Below are positions 25,332 to 34,413 of a stretch of 45,976 nt of DNA, in pieces. The position numbers were made by a program, and so were the translations under genes. Where the stretch lies: assembly GCA_021775105.1 (NCBI GenBank), contig JAJFIJ010000140.1:1-45976 (forward strand), read 5' to 3'. The notes beneath the pieces are model-generated. The model did no database searches and was not told where the DNA came from. It worked only from the letters and a program-made list of their open reading frames with translations. Origin of the DNA: Rhodospirillales bacterium (GTDB lineage Bacteria > Pseudomonadota > Alphaproteobacteria > Rhodospirillales > Casp-alpha2). Numbering within the stretch: position 1 is the stretch's first letter; each line of letters begins with the position of its first letter.

Positions 25332-25343
25332 TTTAATCTCCTT

Positions 25344-26693
25344 TTAATTGGCCGATACAATTTCCGGTTCTTTTAGAATCCAGTCGGTTCTAGGCATGAT
25401 CACCACCCGCTGACCCTGCGAGACGGTCAGGATTGGCGCGAGGTTAACGGTCTGTTCCAAAACCTTCGCAGTGATTTCGCCGAGATTGTCAGACAGTTGA
25501 GTGCCAGCAGCCCCGAGGGTCGAATCCGTTCCCGCCGTTGTTGACGCTGCCGCAGATACCGCCGCGATAGCTGAAATGATTGCCGCCGATCCGTACCGCT
25601 CCCAGATCCGATTATCGACTTCGCCGGGAATTCCGGCACGGCCCATCACATCACCAGCCGGTGCGTTAATGTCCCACAGCTCCGCTCTATCTTCTGCACG
25701 AAGTACCCGCTTACAAATCACCGGCAAGCGACTTTGCCCCTGTACTTCGAGTGATTCATAATTGCAGACAATTCGCGAACCTTTGGGAATCAGAGGTTTT
25801 GATTCGTGATATCCGAACACGTCACGAGACACCTGAATGACGATCTGACCGCCCGCGTCACCCGACACCTGGCTATTGATACCAACCTCTAAAATGCCAG
25901 TGATATAACGATCCGTTGTTACGATCCGCTGATTATCAACCGGCAAAGAGCTTGTTTTGCTTTTATGGGGATATTCAGAATCTTGCAGCTTGAGAGTCGA
26001 AATTACGTCTTGCGCGACCGCTGTGTTTGAGCCCAACCCATCAAGCGTAGCGCCGAACTGCGGATCTACCGCCGCAACCTCTACCCAACCTGTACGCCGC
26101 CGCGCCTGCAAAATAAGCGAGGCTCTAATCTCGCCTTCAGTCGGACCGGCCTTGCGCTTTTTTCTCTTCGGCTTCGGCGTTTTGACCTGTTTTTTTTGCA
26201 CTACAGGCGCGGGTTCGGCGAAGGCAATACCGGACACGGCAACCGTTGTGAACTGCCCATTCCAACCAATGAGGACCTTGCCCTTAAAGCTACCGGCCCC
26301 AGTTGGTGCAAAGCTTACGGGTATTTTGCAGACGTGTTGAGGTGCCAAAATCGAGCAATTGGCACTCATTGAAAAAGACGGCGGAGCGGATAACTCCACT
26401 ACAGAAATCGAGAGGTTTTCACCGCCAGAATTCGATAACGAAATCTCTTGTTGCTGTGACTGCCCAACAGTCAGCGCGCGGAAATCGACCGGACCGCTAA
26501 CCGTCAATTGACCGGGAATTACGTCAGGTTTGACAACAACTGGTTTTGGCATTGGCGGGGGCGCTGACCTGAAATCATAAACACCCCCAGACGAATTGCC
26601 CAACTGGTCCACCGGATTTGGTGCGGGCGCGTCATTTCCGCCACAAATAAATGCGAGGCCTACCGCTGCGGCCACTTCGCAAAAACCGGCCAT
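25344..26693 (-). CDS. virB10: VirB10/TrbI core-complex protein with N-terminal ASH-like domain
   Basis: This 449-residue protein has a typical VirB10 C-terminal half. About residues 250-440 include GSRIVC, DIPAGT-like DINAPAGDVMGRAG and the antenna helix AAIISAIAAVSAAAST (370-385) that reaches the outer membrane. The N-terminal half is unusual. A short hydrophobic start (about 7-18) and Pro-rich linker are followed at about 60-158 by an immunoglobulin-like ASH/choice-of-anchor-D type domain (TVGQSQQQEISLSNSGGENL and CKIPVSFAPTGAGSFKG). A basic linker (KTPKPKRKKRK) precedes the core. Most VirB10 proteins have a cytoplasmic tail, one membrane helix and a Pro-rich stalk instead. It lies between VirB9 and the cysteine-repeat gene. 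Confidence 0.88.
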   Translation of the reverse strand: MAGFCEVAAAVGLAFICGGNDAPAPNPVDQLGNSSGGVYDFRSAPPPMPKPVVVKPDVIPGQLTVSGPVDFRALTVGQSQQQEISLSNSGGENLSISVVELSAPPSFSMSANCSILAPQHVCKIPVSFAPTGAGSFKGKVLIGWNGQFTTVAVSGIAFAEPAPVVQKKQVKTPKPKRKKRKAGPTEGEIRASLILQARRRTGWVEVAAVDPQFGATLDGLGSNTAVAQDVISTLKLQDSEYPHKSKTSSLPVDNQRIVTTDRYITGILEVGINSQVSGDAGGQIVIQVSRDVFGYHESKPLIPKGSRIVCNYESLEVQGQSRLPVICKRVLRAEDRAELWDINAPAGDVMGRAGIPGEVDNRIWERYGSAAIISAIAAVSAAASTTAGTDSTLGAAGTQLSDNLGEITAKVLEQTVNLAPILTVSQGQRVVIMPRTDWILKEPEIVSAN

Positions 26694-26695
26694 AA

Positions 26696-27730
26696 CTAAG
26701 CCGACCCCTCATACACGATGCATATGTATTTCTGGCCCGCCTTAAGGGTTATTCTTTTGGACAGCGATTCAATTATAAAAGTGGTGCCAGACACCCTTGT
26801 ATTGACCAGCTCATCGACATCATCATAAACGACATAAGCGGTCGGGAGTTCCAGCTCTGTCCACTTCTTTCCATAGTGAATGTAGGTAAACCGTTCGTTC
26901 CGAAAAACCACGGTCGGTTCAAGTTCCTTCGAACCAAACACCCGGTACTCATCAAATCCATGAATTCCGCCAGGCTTGAACTGGACGTTGTTTATGTAAT
27001 CTTTTTTGCCCTCATCTACAGTCGAACTGTCAACGGCTTTAACGTCCTCAGTAACTTGATCACCGGAATCCGTTTTAACCTGCATCGCATCGAATGACGG
27101 ATTGTTGACCGGCGCATTATCCATCTGGTCAGGCGGCATCGACGGAAGAGAGCTATCAACGCCTTTGATCTTGATCTTAAGGTGTGGAATACGGTTTGAA
27201 TTAAAGGCATCAGCCTGAACGTAAAACTGATATTCCTTACCGCTTTTGGTGTAGACAACGATATTGGAATCGACGCCGACCTTGAGCGGTTTAATCGCGA
27301 ACCTGCTATTGCCTCTCGCCTTGACCTGGAAGCTTCCGCTTTCACCAACATCAATTGGCGTGATGATCTTCTCACCCGCTGGCAACAGCACCGTAGAAAT
27401 CATAAATTCCCGTGTGACAATCTGATAAACACAATCGTCACACTCATCAAATGACACCGTTCCCTTGCCGGTTGTAACCGTAGCCACGCTTTTTTGATCC
27501 GTGTTCCATACCTCTTGAATCTGACCGGCAGGCCCGCGCGGCTCCGACGCGGTAAGTGCCGTTTGAGTCCCAAAATTTCCCTTCGCTTGCTGACCGATTT
27601 GTTTCTTTACGCCGGATGGTAAAGGCGGAGGAGCCGAGGGTGTTTGAGCGAATGCTCTTGAAAGAGGTGACAAGGCCAGCGCGACGGCCATCAAAATCAG
27701 GGCCAAAATCATATACAATCTTATTTTCAT
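26696..27730 (-). CDS. virB9: VirB9/TrbG/CagX core-complex protein
   Basis: This outer-ring protein of the type IV secretion core has 344 residues from ATG 27730 (MKIRLYMILAL), four bases after VirB8. The longer frame from 27769 would run into VirB8. A signal peptide ends AFA before QTPS. It has an N-terminal domain with EVWNTDQKSVATV, a CDDC pair, and a C-terminal VirB7-binding domain with TVVFRNERFTYIHYGKKW and LPTAYVVYDD. It carries more low-complexity spacer than usual between the domains (about 190-240). Confidence 0.9.
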   Translation of the reverse strand: MKIRLYMILALILMAVALALSPLSRAFAQTPSAPPPLPSGVKKQIGQQAKGNFGTQTALTASEPRGPAGQIQEVWNTDQKSVATVTTGKGTVSFDECDDCVYQIVTREFMISTVLLPAGEKIITPIDVGESGSFQVKARGNSRFAIKPLKVGVDSNIVVYTKSGKEYQFYVQADAFNSNRIPHLKIKIKGVDSSLPSMPPDQMDNAPVNNPSFDAMQVKTDSGDQVTEDVKAVDSSTVDEGKKDYINNVQFKPGGIHGFDEYRVFGSKELEPTVVFRNERFTYIHYGKKWTELELPTAYVVYDDVDELVNTRVSGTTFIIESLSKRITLKAGQKYICIVYEGSA

Positions 27731-27734
27731 TTCA

Positions 27735-28460
27735 TTATCCCTCGTTTTTGATTCGCATAGAGAAGGCAACGACCGTAACGCCGAGCGGGTTCATGTATCT
27801 CTGGGAAATTTTGACCTCGCCGGGCGCCAGAACGATCCCGACAATGGCCTCAATCTGGGTTTCAGAAATCACTTTGCCGCCGCGTTGATCGATCTGCGTA
27901 AATTCAACCCGGATCTTGTCAACGCCGCGCGTCAGGCTTTCAATTTTCTGAGCAACGTTAATCCTGATCGACCGACTACCTTTGCCATCGATCACCGATT
28001 GAATAGCGCCACTTTTGATTCTGGTTTTCTCAAAATCCTGCCAGACCTTTGTTGACGCCATCCAGATCGCTTCCTGAAAGCGTTCGGCCTCTGAATTGCC
28101 GTCAATGGTTTGGGTGAGTTTGATAAATCTCTTGGTGTGTTCCTCAATGTACGTGTCGAGACCGTCAATATCCCGACGCACTGGCTCCACCCAGGCCAGC
28201 TGGTTTTCAGCCGAATCGAACCGGATCAAACCCAACTGAATTTCTTTAAGGGGGAAAAGCCCATAAAGAATACTGGCAAGGATCGCGATAATACCGACTA
28301 GCCCGAAATTCATGGTTATTGACCCACGAAACAGAAAGACAAGGCGCTTATGGGCAATCTGCCAATCAACGGCTTGAGGTGTTCCAAAATTAATTTCCGG
28401 AACCTCTATATCGTGAGGATCAACTTCAGCGTTATTTTCTTTGCTGCGAAAAAAAGTCAT
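27735..28460 (-). CDS. virB8: VirB8 inner-membrane assembly protein
   Basis: This 241-residue bitopic protein has a cytoplasmic N-tail (about 1-47), one membrane helix (FGLVGIIAILASILYGLFPL, about 52-71) and a periplasmic NTF2-like domain. The C-terminal sheet has INVAQKIESL, RVEFTQIDQRGGKVIS and LAPGEVKISQRYMNPLGVTV. The arrangement agrees with VirB8/TraJ-type nucleators of the channel. It lies two bases after VirB7 and four before VirB9. Confidence 0.88.
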   Translation of the reverse strand: MTFFRSKENNAEVDPHDIEVPEINFGTPQAVDWQIAHKRLVFLFRGSITMNFGLVGIIAILASILYGLFPLKEIQLGLIRFDSAENQLAWVEPVRRDIDGLDTYIEEHTKRFIKLTQTIDGNSEAERFQEAIWMASTKVWQDFEKTRIKSGAIQSVIDGKGSRSIRINVAQKIESLTRGVDKIRVEFTQIDQRGGKVISETQIEAIVGIVLAPGEVKISQRYMNPLGVTVVAFSMRIKNEG

Positions 28461-28462
28461 GG

Positions 28463-28705
28463 TTACGTCGCCTTGAACCGCAACTTGAACCCGTCCAGTT
28501 CAGGGCACGGCTCACCATCAGCGCCAGCTATTGCCAGGCTGGCGAGCTGAAGGCCTTCAGCACCGGAGGAAAAAGTTAACTCATCTCCGGCGCATGGCGA
28601 GGTTTTCATTTCGTTGGTGCCGCGACCGACGCCGACCGGCGTTTCGGTATTGCTGCAGCCCAAAATCAACACAAGGAGCGTAGATAATACGAGGGCGGGT
28701 TTCAT
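28463..28705 (-). CDS. virB7: VirB7-like lipoprotein
   Basis: This small lipoprotein starts at ATG 28705 (MKPALVLSTLLVLILGC). The lipobox LILGC gives a lipid-modified Cys17 and a mature part of about 64 residues with two more cysteines. GAGG in front of this ATG supports it over the GTG at 28717. Its place directly before VirB8 and VirB9 identifies it as the outer-membrane anchor VirB7, which typically forms a complex with VirB9. Confidence 0.8.
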   Translation of the reverse strand: MKPALVLSTLLVLILGCSNTETPVGVGRGTNEMKTSPCAGDELTFSSGAEGLQLASLAIAGADGEPCPELDGFKLRFKAT

Positions 28706-28713
28706 GGTATTCC

Positions 28714-29538
28714 TCACTTCACAATCGCGTCGTCGGCCCAGAAGCCGAGCTTGCGGGATTTGGCAAAATCTTCATATTTTTGATAAACCGCCCGACCTTG
28801 CGCGTTCAGACGAATAACCCCGGCAGCAGCCAACAGGGCTACGATGTCATGACCGTCCTTGGTTAAGCAGCTGACCGTGCCGTCAACTCGTTCAATACAA
28901 TATCTGGCGGAGAAATTGACTCTATTGCGCGATAATTGGCGGCGTGTTGTTTTCGCTAACTCATCGCAAGTGTAAGGCTCGTCATAGACATGGATTTTCT
29001 TCCAGGCGTCGAACGACAGAAAAAATGATTTTGGGTTACAAACTTGATTTTTCAAATTAGGGGAGCTTCCAAAAAGGCTGGCAAGCCACGGCTCTGCATA
29101 ACGCTTTTTCGAAACTTTAATGTTGTCTAGCGGCATAGTCAGAGAAACGGCCACAATTCGTAGAACATCCCCTTTACTTGGTGGGCCTGCGGTTACGATA
29201 TCCACTTCTCCGGATATCTTCGGGAACATCTTCAGCATCGGATCAATGGAATCAAACCAGTGCTGATTAAGTGTTTTTAATTGGTTTTTCCGCGCCTTTT
29301 CCATGTCTCTGAGCTGGCGGCGTTTAGCCGCCTTAATCTCTTTCAGCTTTATTTCCAGAAACCGCAGCCTTTCCTCTGACGCTTGTTGACCCTTCATTAG
29401 TTCCTTCTCAAAAACACTCTCTAAGCTCAATTCTCTTTCGCTTTTCTTGAGAATTTGCATCGCCTCTTTATCCTCGCGGGCCATTGCCGACTCCGTAAGA
29501 ACCAAAACCAAAAACACACTTGTTAAAGCCCTAAGCAT
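28714..29538 (-). CDS. periplasmic coiled-coil protein with degenerate SNase-like domain
   Basis: This 274-residue protein has a signal peptide ending SAMA. A long charged coiled coil (about 25-95, rich in Lys, Glu, Arg) is followed by a middle domain and a C-terminal segment resembling staphylococcal-nuclease (SNase/TNase) proteins: NRVNFSARYCIERVDGTVSC, LAAAGVIRLN and YEDFAKSRKLGFWADD. The catalytic stretch around RLxGIDAPE is not evident, so it is probably not an active nuclease. Its start overlaps the VirB6 stop by eight bases and it precedes VirB7, so it is made together with the secretion channel. Four cysteines lie in the C-terminal half. The function is unknown. Confidence 0.75.
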   Translation of the reverse strand: MLRALTSVFLVLVLTESAMAREDKEAMQILKKSERELSLESVFEKELMKGQQASEERLRFLEIKLKEIKAAKRRQLRDMEKARKNQLKTLNQHWFDSIDPMLKMFPKISGEVDIVTAGPPSKGDVLRIVAVSLTMPLDNIKVSKKRYAEPWLASLFGSSPNLKNQVCNPKSFFLSFDAWKKIHVYDEPYTCDELAKTTRRQLSRNRVNFSARYCIERVDGTVSCLTKDGHDIVALLAAAGVIRLNAQGRAVYQKYEDFAKSRKLGFWADDAIVK

Positions 29539-30766
29539 TTTTCGACTCGCCTCCTTTTCCGAACGCTTTTAAATACTGATCCATTTTGCTGCCTGCCTGG
29601 ATAATTGACTTGCCAGCGCCCACGACTCCCCCTACCCCCTTACCAACAGCCTTAGCGTCATTGCCAAGTTGTTGAGCGCCTCTGAGTGCCTTAAGTGGTG
29701 CCGTTGCCGCAAATACCGCGCCTGCGGCGAATATCGCCGGTCCGGCGCTATTCAGGAAGACGCCCAATAGCCCGGCTCCAAGGGTTCCCGCTTCCCATTG
29801 GAACGCGATGGATAGCCATGCCATTAAAACAATGGCAATAAACTTCCAGCCAAACGCAAAATCAGAGAGAGCAGACACATTAATATTTGATTTTCCACCG
29901 GGTACAGACGCTGGTTCAGCCGGTAAAATACTGATCATTCCCTCGAAGAAGTATCCAGTGAGGCCCATGCCGATACTCGCTATCGTCATGATCAAAACAC
30001 TGGCAGCCATATGCTTGATCGCGCCCGTCGCGACACTTCGGGACGATTTAAACGCCCACGCGACGATCAGAAGCGGACCAATAGCCGTTATCGCTACAAT
30101 CCGAAATACGGCTGTACCGAGCTGCCCTAAATACATGGCGAGCATGATCACCAGGCTGATCATCATCACGACGCCGGAAGTCCAAACCTTCATCGCCGTC
30201 CAGCCGCCCTGATCTAATTGCGCGCCGGCGACATCAAGAAAAACCCTAACAGACACATACGCCGCGTCTATTATCGAACCTAAAGCACCCTTCAGCGTCG
30301 CAGTGTCGCCGCGATATGTGCTTGGTGTTCTATCTGTAAGTATGAGGGCGGCGCGGGAGAGTTTGACGAGAACATCGATCGTCGTTTCGTAAATCCAATT
30401 GAACCAATAACTATCGTCAGTTAGAAATACGCCCGCAGCCATAATGTACCCAATCCCGACCAGCAATTCGAGGGGGGTTCCATCGGCCACAAGCAGCTTG
30501 GCGACAATGTAGGCCGCCCAAATCATCGACAGGACAATAAACAGGGGAACTGACCCGGAAAGTACGATATTAAAGATCTCTTCCGCGTATTTATCGGCAA
30601 GTTCACCCATCATCTCACCAACGACGCACGGGCTGCATTCAGCGTCGGCTGCTTGCTCGCTCACTTCCGGGGCTGTCAAAGCAAATGCCGTCGTCGCGGA
30701 AGCGATCACCAATGCCAGACCGGCGAGCAGTATCAGGACAAATATTTTTTTGAATATTTGCTTCAT
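29531..30766 (-). CDS. virB6: VirB6/TrbL polytopic membrane protein
   Basis: This channel protein of the inner membrane has 411 residues from ATG 30766 (MKQIFKKIFVL), directly after the VirB5 stop. It has an N-terminal signal-like helix ending AFA, a large periplasmic loop with a CSPC pair, and five or more hydrophobic helices (VPLFIVLSMIWAAYIVAKLL split here as VPLFIVLSMIWA and AYIVAKLL; MISLVIMLAMYL; IAITAIGPLLIVAWAF; HMAASVLIMTIASIG). The C-terminus is Gly/Lys-rich. The length and topology fit TrbL/VirB6. Confidence 0.88.
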   Translation of the reverse strand: MKQIFKKIFVLILLAGLALVIASATTAFALTAPEVSEQAADAECSPCVVGEMMGELADKYAEEIFNIVLSGSVPLFIVLSMIWAAYIVAKLLVADGTPLELLVGIGYIMAAGVFLTDDSYWFNWIYETTIDVLVKLSRAALILTDRTPSTYRGDTATLKGALGSIIDAAYVSVRVFLDVAGAQLDQGGWTAMKVWTSGVVMMISLVIMLAMYLGQLGTAVFRIVAITAIGPLLIVAWAFKSSRSVATGAIKHMAASVLIMTIASIGMGLTGYFFEGMISILPAEPASVPGGKSNINVSALSDFAFGWKFIAIVLMAWLSIAFQWEAGTLGAGLLGVFLNSAGPAIFAAGAVFAATAPLKALRGAQQLGNDAKAVGKGVGGVVGAGKSIIQAGSKMDQYLKAFGKGGESKNA

Positions 30767-30767
30767 T

Positions 30768-31583
30768 TTATTGAGCGGCGCTTTCCTGGTAGCGGCCCGC
30801 ATGAATGTACGTTGGCATAGCCCTTAACGTTGACCCGGAAATAACGGCCAGTTTTGACGCCTCCAGGAGGTTCGTTGTCGCGTGCTGCTGGTTCAGCTTG
30901 ACCAGCAAGTTCATAATTACTGACTGGCGAGCCACATCGTCTATTGCACTATCGGCCTCGTTCTGCAGCTGGACGACCTCAGACATCACCCGACTGAAAT
31001 CCGCGATAGCTGTATCAGATACTGCAATGCCGCTGAGCGCGGCATCTTCCGTTTTCCGAAAGCGCCGATAATCAATGATGTCCGATTCTTGTTTGGTGAT
31101 GGTTGCCGGTTGGAGAACGCCGTCTACTTCTTCCGGTTTCTCGGGCGGGTTATAGGTAAGGACGTCCTTATAGAAATCACCCGTTCTTTGAACGTCGGAG
31201 AAATCCGGCAAATTTACACCCTTTGGCAGGTTGAAATTCACCTTAAGTTTGGAGGGATCATTCAAAACACCCGACCACTGCCTAACCTGGCGCTGTACGG
31301 CGGACAGATTTCCGAAAGACACTTCCCCCTTTGCGCCTATGGTGTCGAGCATTCCTTCCGCAGTGCTCGCGATATCCGTCAGCGACTCAACCTGTTTCTT
31401 CAGCTCGCCTAATTGACTGGCGAGCTTTGCAATGGCTCCGGCGTCGGTAACCGCCATCGCCGCTACAGCCGATTTATACGCATAAACCGAGCCGGCAAGA
31501 CCGAGCCCGATCACAGCAATTATTGCAGGAGCCGAATTTCGGTTGCTGGACTTAAAGCGGCGGTTTTGGCTAATTCCAAACAT
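30768..31583 (-). CDS. virB5: VirB5-like minor pilus protein
   Basis: This is a VirB5-type protein in position, length (271 residues) and predicted helical content. ATG at 31583 (MFGISQNRRF) has an AAGGAC site nine bases upstream; the longer frame from 31664 reaches back towards VirB4 without a better start. It has an N-terminal anchor or signal (SAPAIIAVIGLGLAGSVYAY), then helical segments (IAKLASQLGELKKQVESL and QQHATTNLLEASKLAV). VirB5 proteins sit at the pilus tip. Sequence similarity is loose, so the call rests mostly on context. Confidence 0.75.
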   Translation of the reverse strand: MFGISQNRRFKSSNRNSAPAIIAVIGLGLAGSVYAYKSAVAAMAVTDAGAIAKLASQLGELKKQVESLTDIASTAEGMLDTIGAKGEVSFGNLSAVQRQVRQWSGVLNDPSKLKVNFNLPKGVNLPDFSDVQRTGDFYKDVLTYNPPEKPEEVDGVLQPATITKQESDIIDYRRFRKTEDAALSGIAVSDTAIADFSRVMSEVVQLQNEADSAIDDVARQSVIMNLLVKLNQQHATTNLLEASKLAVISGSTLRAMPTYIHAGRYQESAAQ

Positions 31584-31620
31584 GGTTTTCTGTCCTTTTT
31601 GCTTTAAAACATCGTCATGA

Positions 31621-34410
31621 TTAAAGGTGGTTGACCCACTCAAGATTTTCTTTTCCGTAGTCATTCTGTAGCTGCTTCATCAAATCGACAGCCCGGGACC
31701 CGGACTGGTAAACCTTGATCATCGGCCCAACGATAGGACCGAGATCAATATCCAGAATTACCGATTCTTCGGAGTCAGCGCCGCCCGATTTATCGCGCTT
31801 GATCATCATCACAGACCGCTTAACGCGGTTTGACAGGTCGGACATGCCCTTGATGTAGCCCCACTGCTCATCGTTCAGATTGAAGTGCCGGTAGTCGTTT
31901 CTGTCAGCGGACGTGTTCGGGAACAGAAAGAACGTTGAGCAGTTGGTAAAGACCGCATCGGCCACGTCAGATTGTGAAAGCGCCGAGGGTTCCTGAAAGG
32001 CAACACCGACAATGCCGTTATTTTTTCGAACCTCGCGAAACAATTCCTCAACACCGGAGCGGAAAGCATCGTTCTTGAACAGCGCCGCCGCCTCATCAAC
32101 AAAGATGTTAAATCCGAAACCGCCAGCCTTACATTCACTCAAAATACCGCGAAGGATATGCTCGAACACCGGAGCGGCCATTTCAGGTTCTTTAAGAATC
32201 TGATCTGAATTCCAGCCAATAAGGAAATTATCATCCATTTGCCGGGTCAGAGCGTCGGTTTGACCGTTCAACAAACGCGCATAAGGCCCTTTGTTGCCGT
32301 CCGGATCTATCACCCACTTTTTCATGCCGAGCTGGACTTTGGAGCCCTGATCAAAGGCGGTTTTGTAGACCTTGGAAAACGACCGTCGTGAGAAATCCTC
32401 TACCGCGAGGATCTGCTCGACGGCTCGTGAAATGATATCCAGGCTGGCATCATCACCAGCGCCCGACATCATTTGAATTAGACGCCTGAGATTATCCCGA
32501 TTTTCAATCGTATCGGCGCAGTGGAGCGGATTTAGATCGATCTTGTCAGCGTTATTTAGGTCGAAATAACGCCCACCCATCGCTTCAATCGTGAACCGCG
32601 CGCCCTCTTTGGAATCGAACACAAACCCCTTGGTGTTTGGGTGTCGCATCATTCCACCCATCAGGTGCATCATCAGGGTTGTTTTGCCGGAATCGGACGG
32701 CGCGATCACCGCATAGTGGCCGACCGGCTCAGAGCGATAAGGATCAACATGGTACTGGACGGAATAGACACCGCTTCTCGCTGTCTTAAACCGTCTGATC
32801 GCGCCCGGCCCCCAAACGGATGAAGTGTCGCCAGCGGGCTCGCGCGAAAATGAACAGAAGGCCGCAAGATCGCCGCTAATCGGGAAAAGCGGGGCGTAAA
32901 ATCGCTCGTAACCCGGAAGGCGTCCAAACCAGAACGCCGCACTCGCGCCAAGCGCCGGGTTTAGCGCCAGGCCGTCATAACCGGCGACGGCCATAACATC
33001 ATCCACAACTTGCGAAAGCTCGTTTTTCGATCCGGCCTTGATCAGAATTGACATTTCCGTTCGGAACTGGACCTCCACCCGTGCATCAATCAGCGAATAC
33101 ACGCTCTGGAACTGTTCGGCCTTCAGAAGGTTTAAACGAAGCAAAGCCGCCTGTTTTTCCTGATTGCCGAGAACATATTTAGATTTGGTATCCGGCACCG
33201 CCTGAAAACGAATGTTAAATTCGATCTCCGCAGGCAGCTCCATGATCCGGCGAATCAGATCGCCGCGCGCCTCGTCGCCAAATTCTTTGAGGATCAGAAG
33301 CTTTTCGTGTTTTTCCGATATTCCGTCAGAAGTGAAAATGTCGCCGTTTTCGAAATCGAACGTAATTCCGGACCGGCCAACCCTTAAGGACAACGAGCGC
33401 GCTGAGGCACTAAGGGGGTGTGAGCTTCCGTTGACCAGCTCACTCAGCAATGTCGTAAGAGGACAAATCCCCGTTGCAGACGCTTCGATCGGCCTTATGC
33501 CATAAGACGCCATATAGGTATTCAGATTCTTGCAGGCGTCCAGTAACGGCTTTCTATAAGATTCACCCTTTTCTACGGACAAAATCAGATAGAACTTTTT
33601 GGCGTAGGTTTGTGAAAAGTGCTGTTTTTCCTGATCGCCGATGTTTTGCAGGGTTTCCGACGGATAACTTGCCGTTTCCCCACGATCTACCGGGTACTGA
33701 CGGGTTATAATGCGACCCGTTACCGGCGAGTCCCGAAACGAATTAAAGAAGTTCCGCCGTCTGTTCAGCTCCGCCCTTTGATCATCCTCGACGCGGGTTG
33801 TGTATTGAAGCCCATTGATTTCGAAGACCCTGAACAGGCCACCGTCTTTGAGTTGAACGGTGACTTTATCGGCCAGAATATGATCAAATTCCAGGCTGCC
33901 TTCAATCCACTCAAAATCTTTATCCTTTGGGCGAATTGAAACCACTGCGGGAGCGACCGCATAACCTAGCGCCGTCACACCGACAATAAGGCTTGCCGCG
34001 AGCGGCAGCCAATCGTTGAGGCCGAGCGCCGCCTCCGGCCTGAAACTCACTTGAGCCACGCCGTCACCCGTTGACAGCAATACCAATAGGGGCACCAGTG
34101 CCCCAAGATACGTTCTGCGCTTTTTGTTGTTTCTGCTGAACCGAAACACGGCCAGCTTCATCTCAAGATAATGGCAATCGCTGATACTTAATTTCCAGGC
34201 GATCGGAAACCCGATGGCCAGGGTCGCAAACAGACCAACCGGAGCCATAGGAAGGATCTTTGCCGACTGCATAAGTATGGCCACCAGAAAGATCAAAATA
34301 GCGACCAGGACGCCGCCTGCCAGGACCAGCACCGCCAGCACGGGACTCAACCCGAATATGGCGGGCGGTTTGACCGTTGCGTTAAAGATCGGGGCGGACA
34401 CTTTGCTCAT
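31621..34410 (-). CDS. virB4: VirB3-VirB4 fusion, type IV secretion ATPase
   Basis: This 929-residue protein joins a VirB3-like membrane part to VirB4. Residues 8-98 contain the VirB3-type pair of hydrophobic helices. A further hydrophobic stretch at about 103-155 precedes the VirB4 N-terminal domain (about 165-530). The C-terminal ATPase has the P-loop APSDSGKTT (570-578), without the usual first glycine, and Walker B FGFNIFVDEAAALF. Closing motifs are GVAFQEPSAL and NCSTFFLFPN. VirB4 energises pilus assembly and substrate transfer. VirB3-VirB4 fusions are known in several T4SS lineages. VirB2 ends four bases before it. Confidence 0.93.
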   Translation of the reverse strand: MSKVSAPIFNATVKPPAIFGLSPVLAVLVLAGGVLVAILIFLVAILMQSAKILPMAPVGLFATLAIGFPIAWKLSISDCHYLEMKLAVFRFSRNNKKRRTYLGALVPLLVLLSTGDGVAQVSFRPEAALGLNDWLPLAASLIVGVTALGYAVAPAVVSIRPKDKDFEWIEGSLEFDHILADKVTVQLKDGGLFRVFEINGLQYTTRVEDDQRAELNRRRNFFNSFRDSPVTGRIITRQYPVDRGETASYPSETLQNIGDQEKQHFSQTYAKKFYLILSVEKGESYRKPLLDACKNLNTYMASYGIRPIEASATGICPLTTLLSELVNGSSHPLSASARSLSLRVGRSGITFDFENGDIFTSDGISEKHEKLLILKEFGDEARGDLIRRIMELPAEIEFNIRFQAVPDTKSKYVLGNQEKQAALLRLNLLKAEQFQSVYSLIDARVEVQFRTEMSILIKAGSKNELSQVVDDVMAVAGYDGLALNPALGASAAFWFGRLPGYERFYAPLFPISGDLAAFCSFSREPAGDTSSVWGPGAIRRFKTARSGVYSVQYHVDPYRSEPVGHYAVIAPSDSGKTTLMMHLMGGMMRHPNTKGFVFDSKEGARFTIEAMGGRYFDLNNADKIDLNPLHCADTIENRDNLRRLIQMMSGAGDDASLDIISRAVEQILAVEDFSRRSFSKVYKTAFDQGSKVQLGMKKWVIDPDGNKGPYARLLNGQTDALTRQMDDNFLIGWNSDQILKEPEMAAPVFEHILRGILSECKAGGFGFNIFVDEAAALFKNDAFRSGVEELFREVRKNNGIVGVAFQEPSALSQSDVADAVFTNCSTFFLFPNTSADRNDYRHFNLNDEQWGYIKGMSDLSNRVKRSVMMIKRDKSGGADSEESVILDIDLGPIVGPMIKVYQSGSRAVDLMKQLQNDYGKENLEWVNHL

Positions 34411-34413
34411 TGA

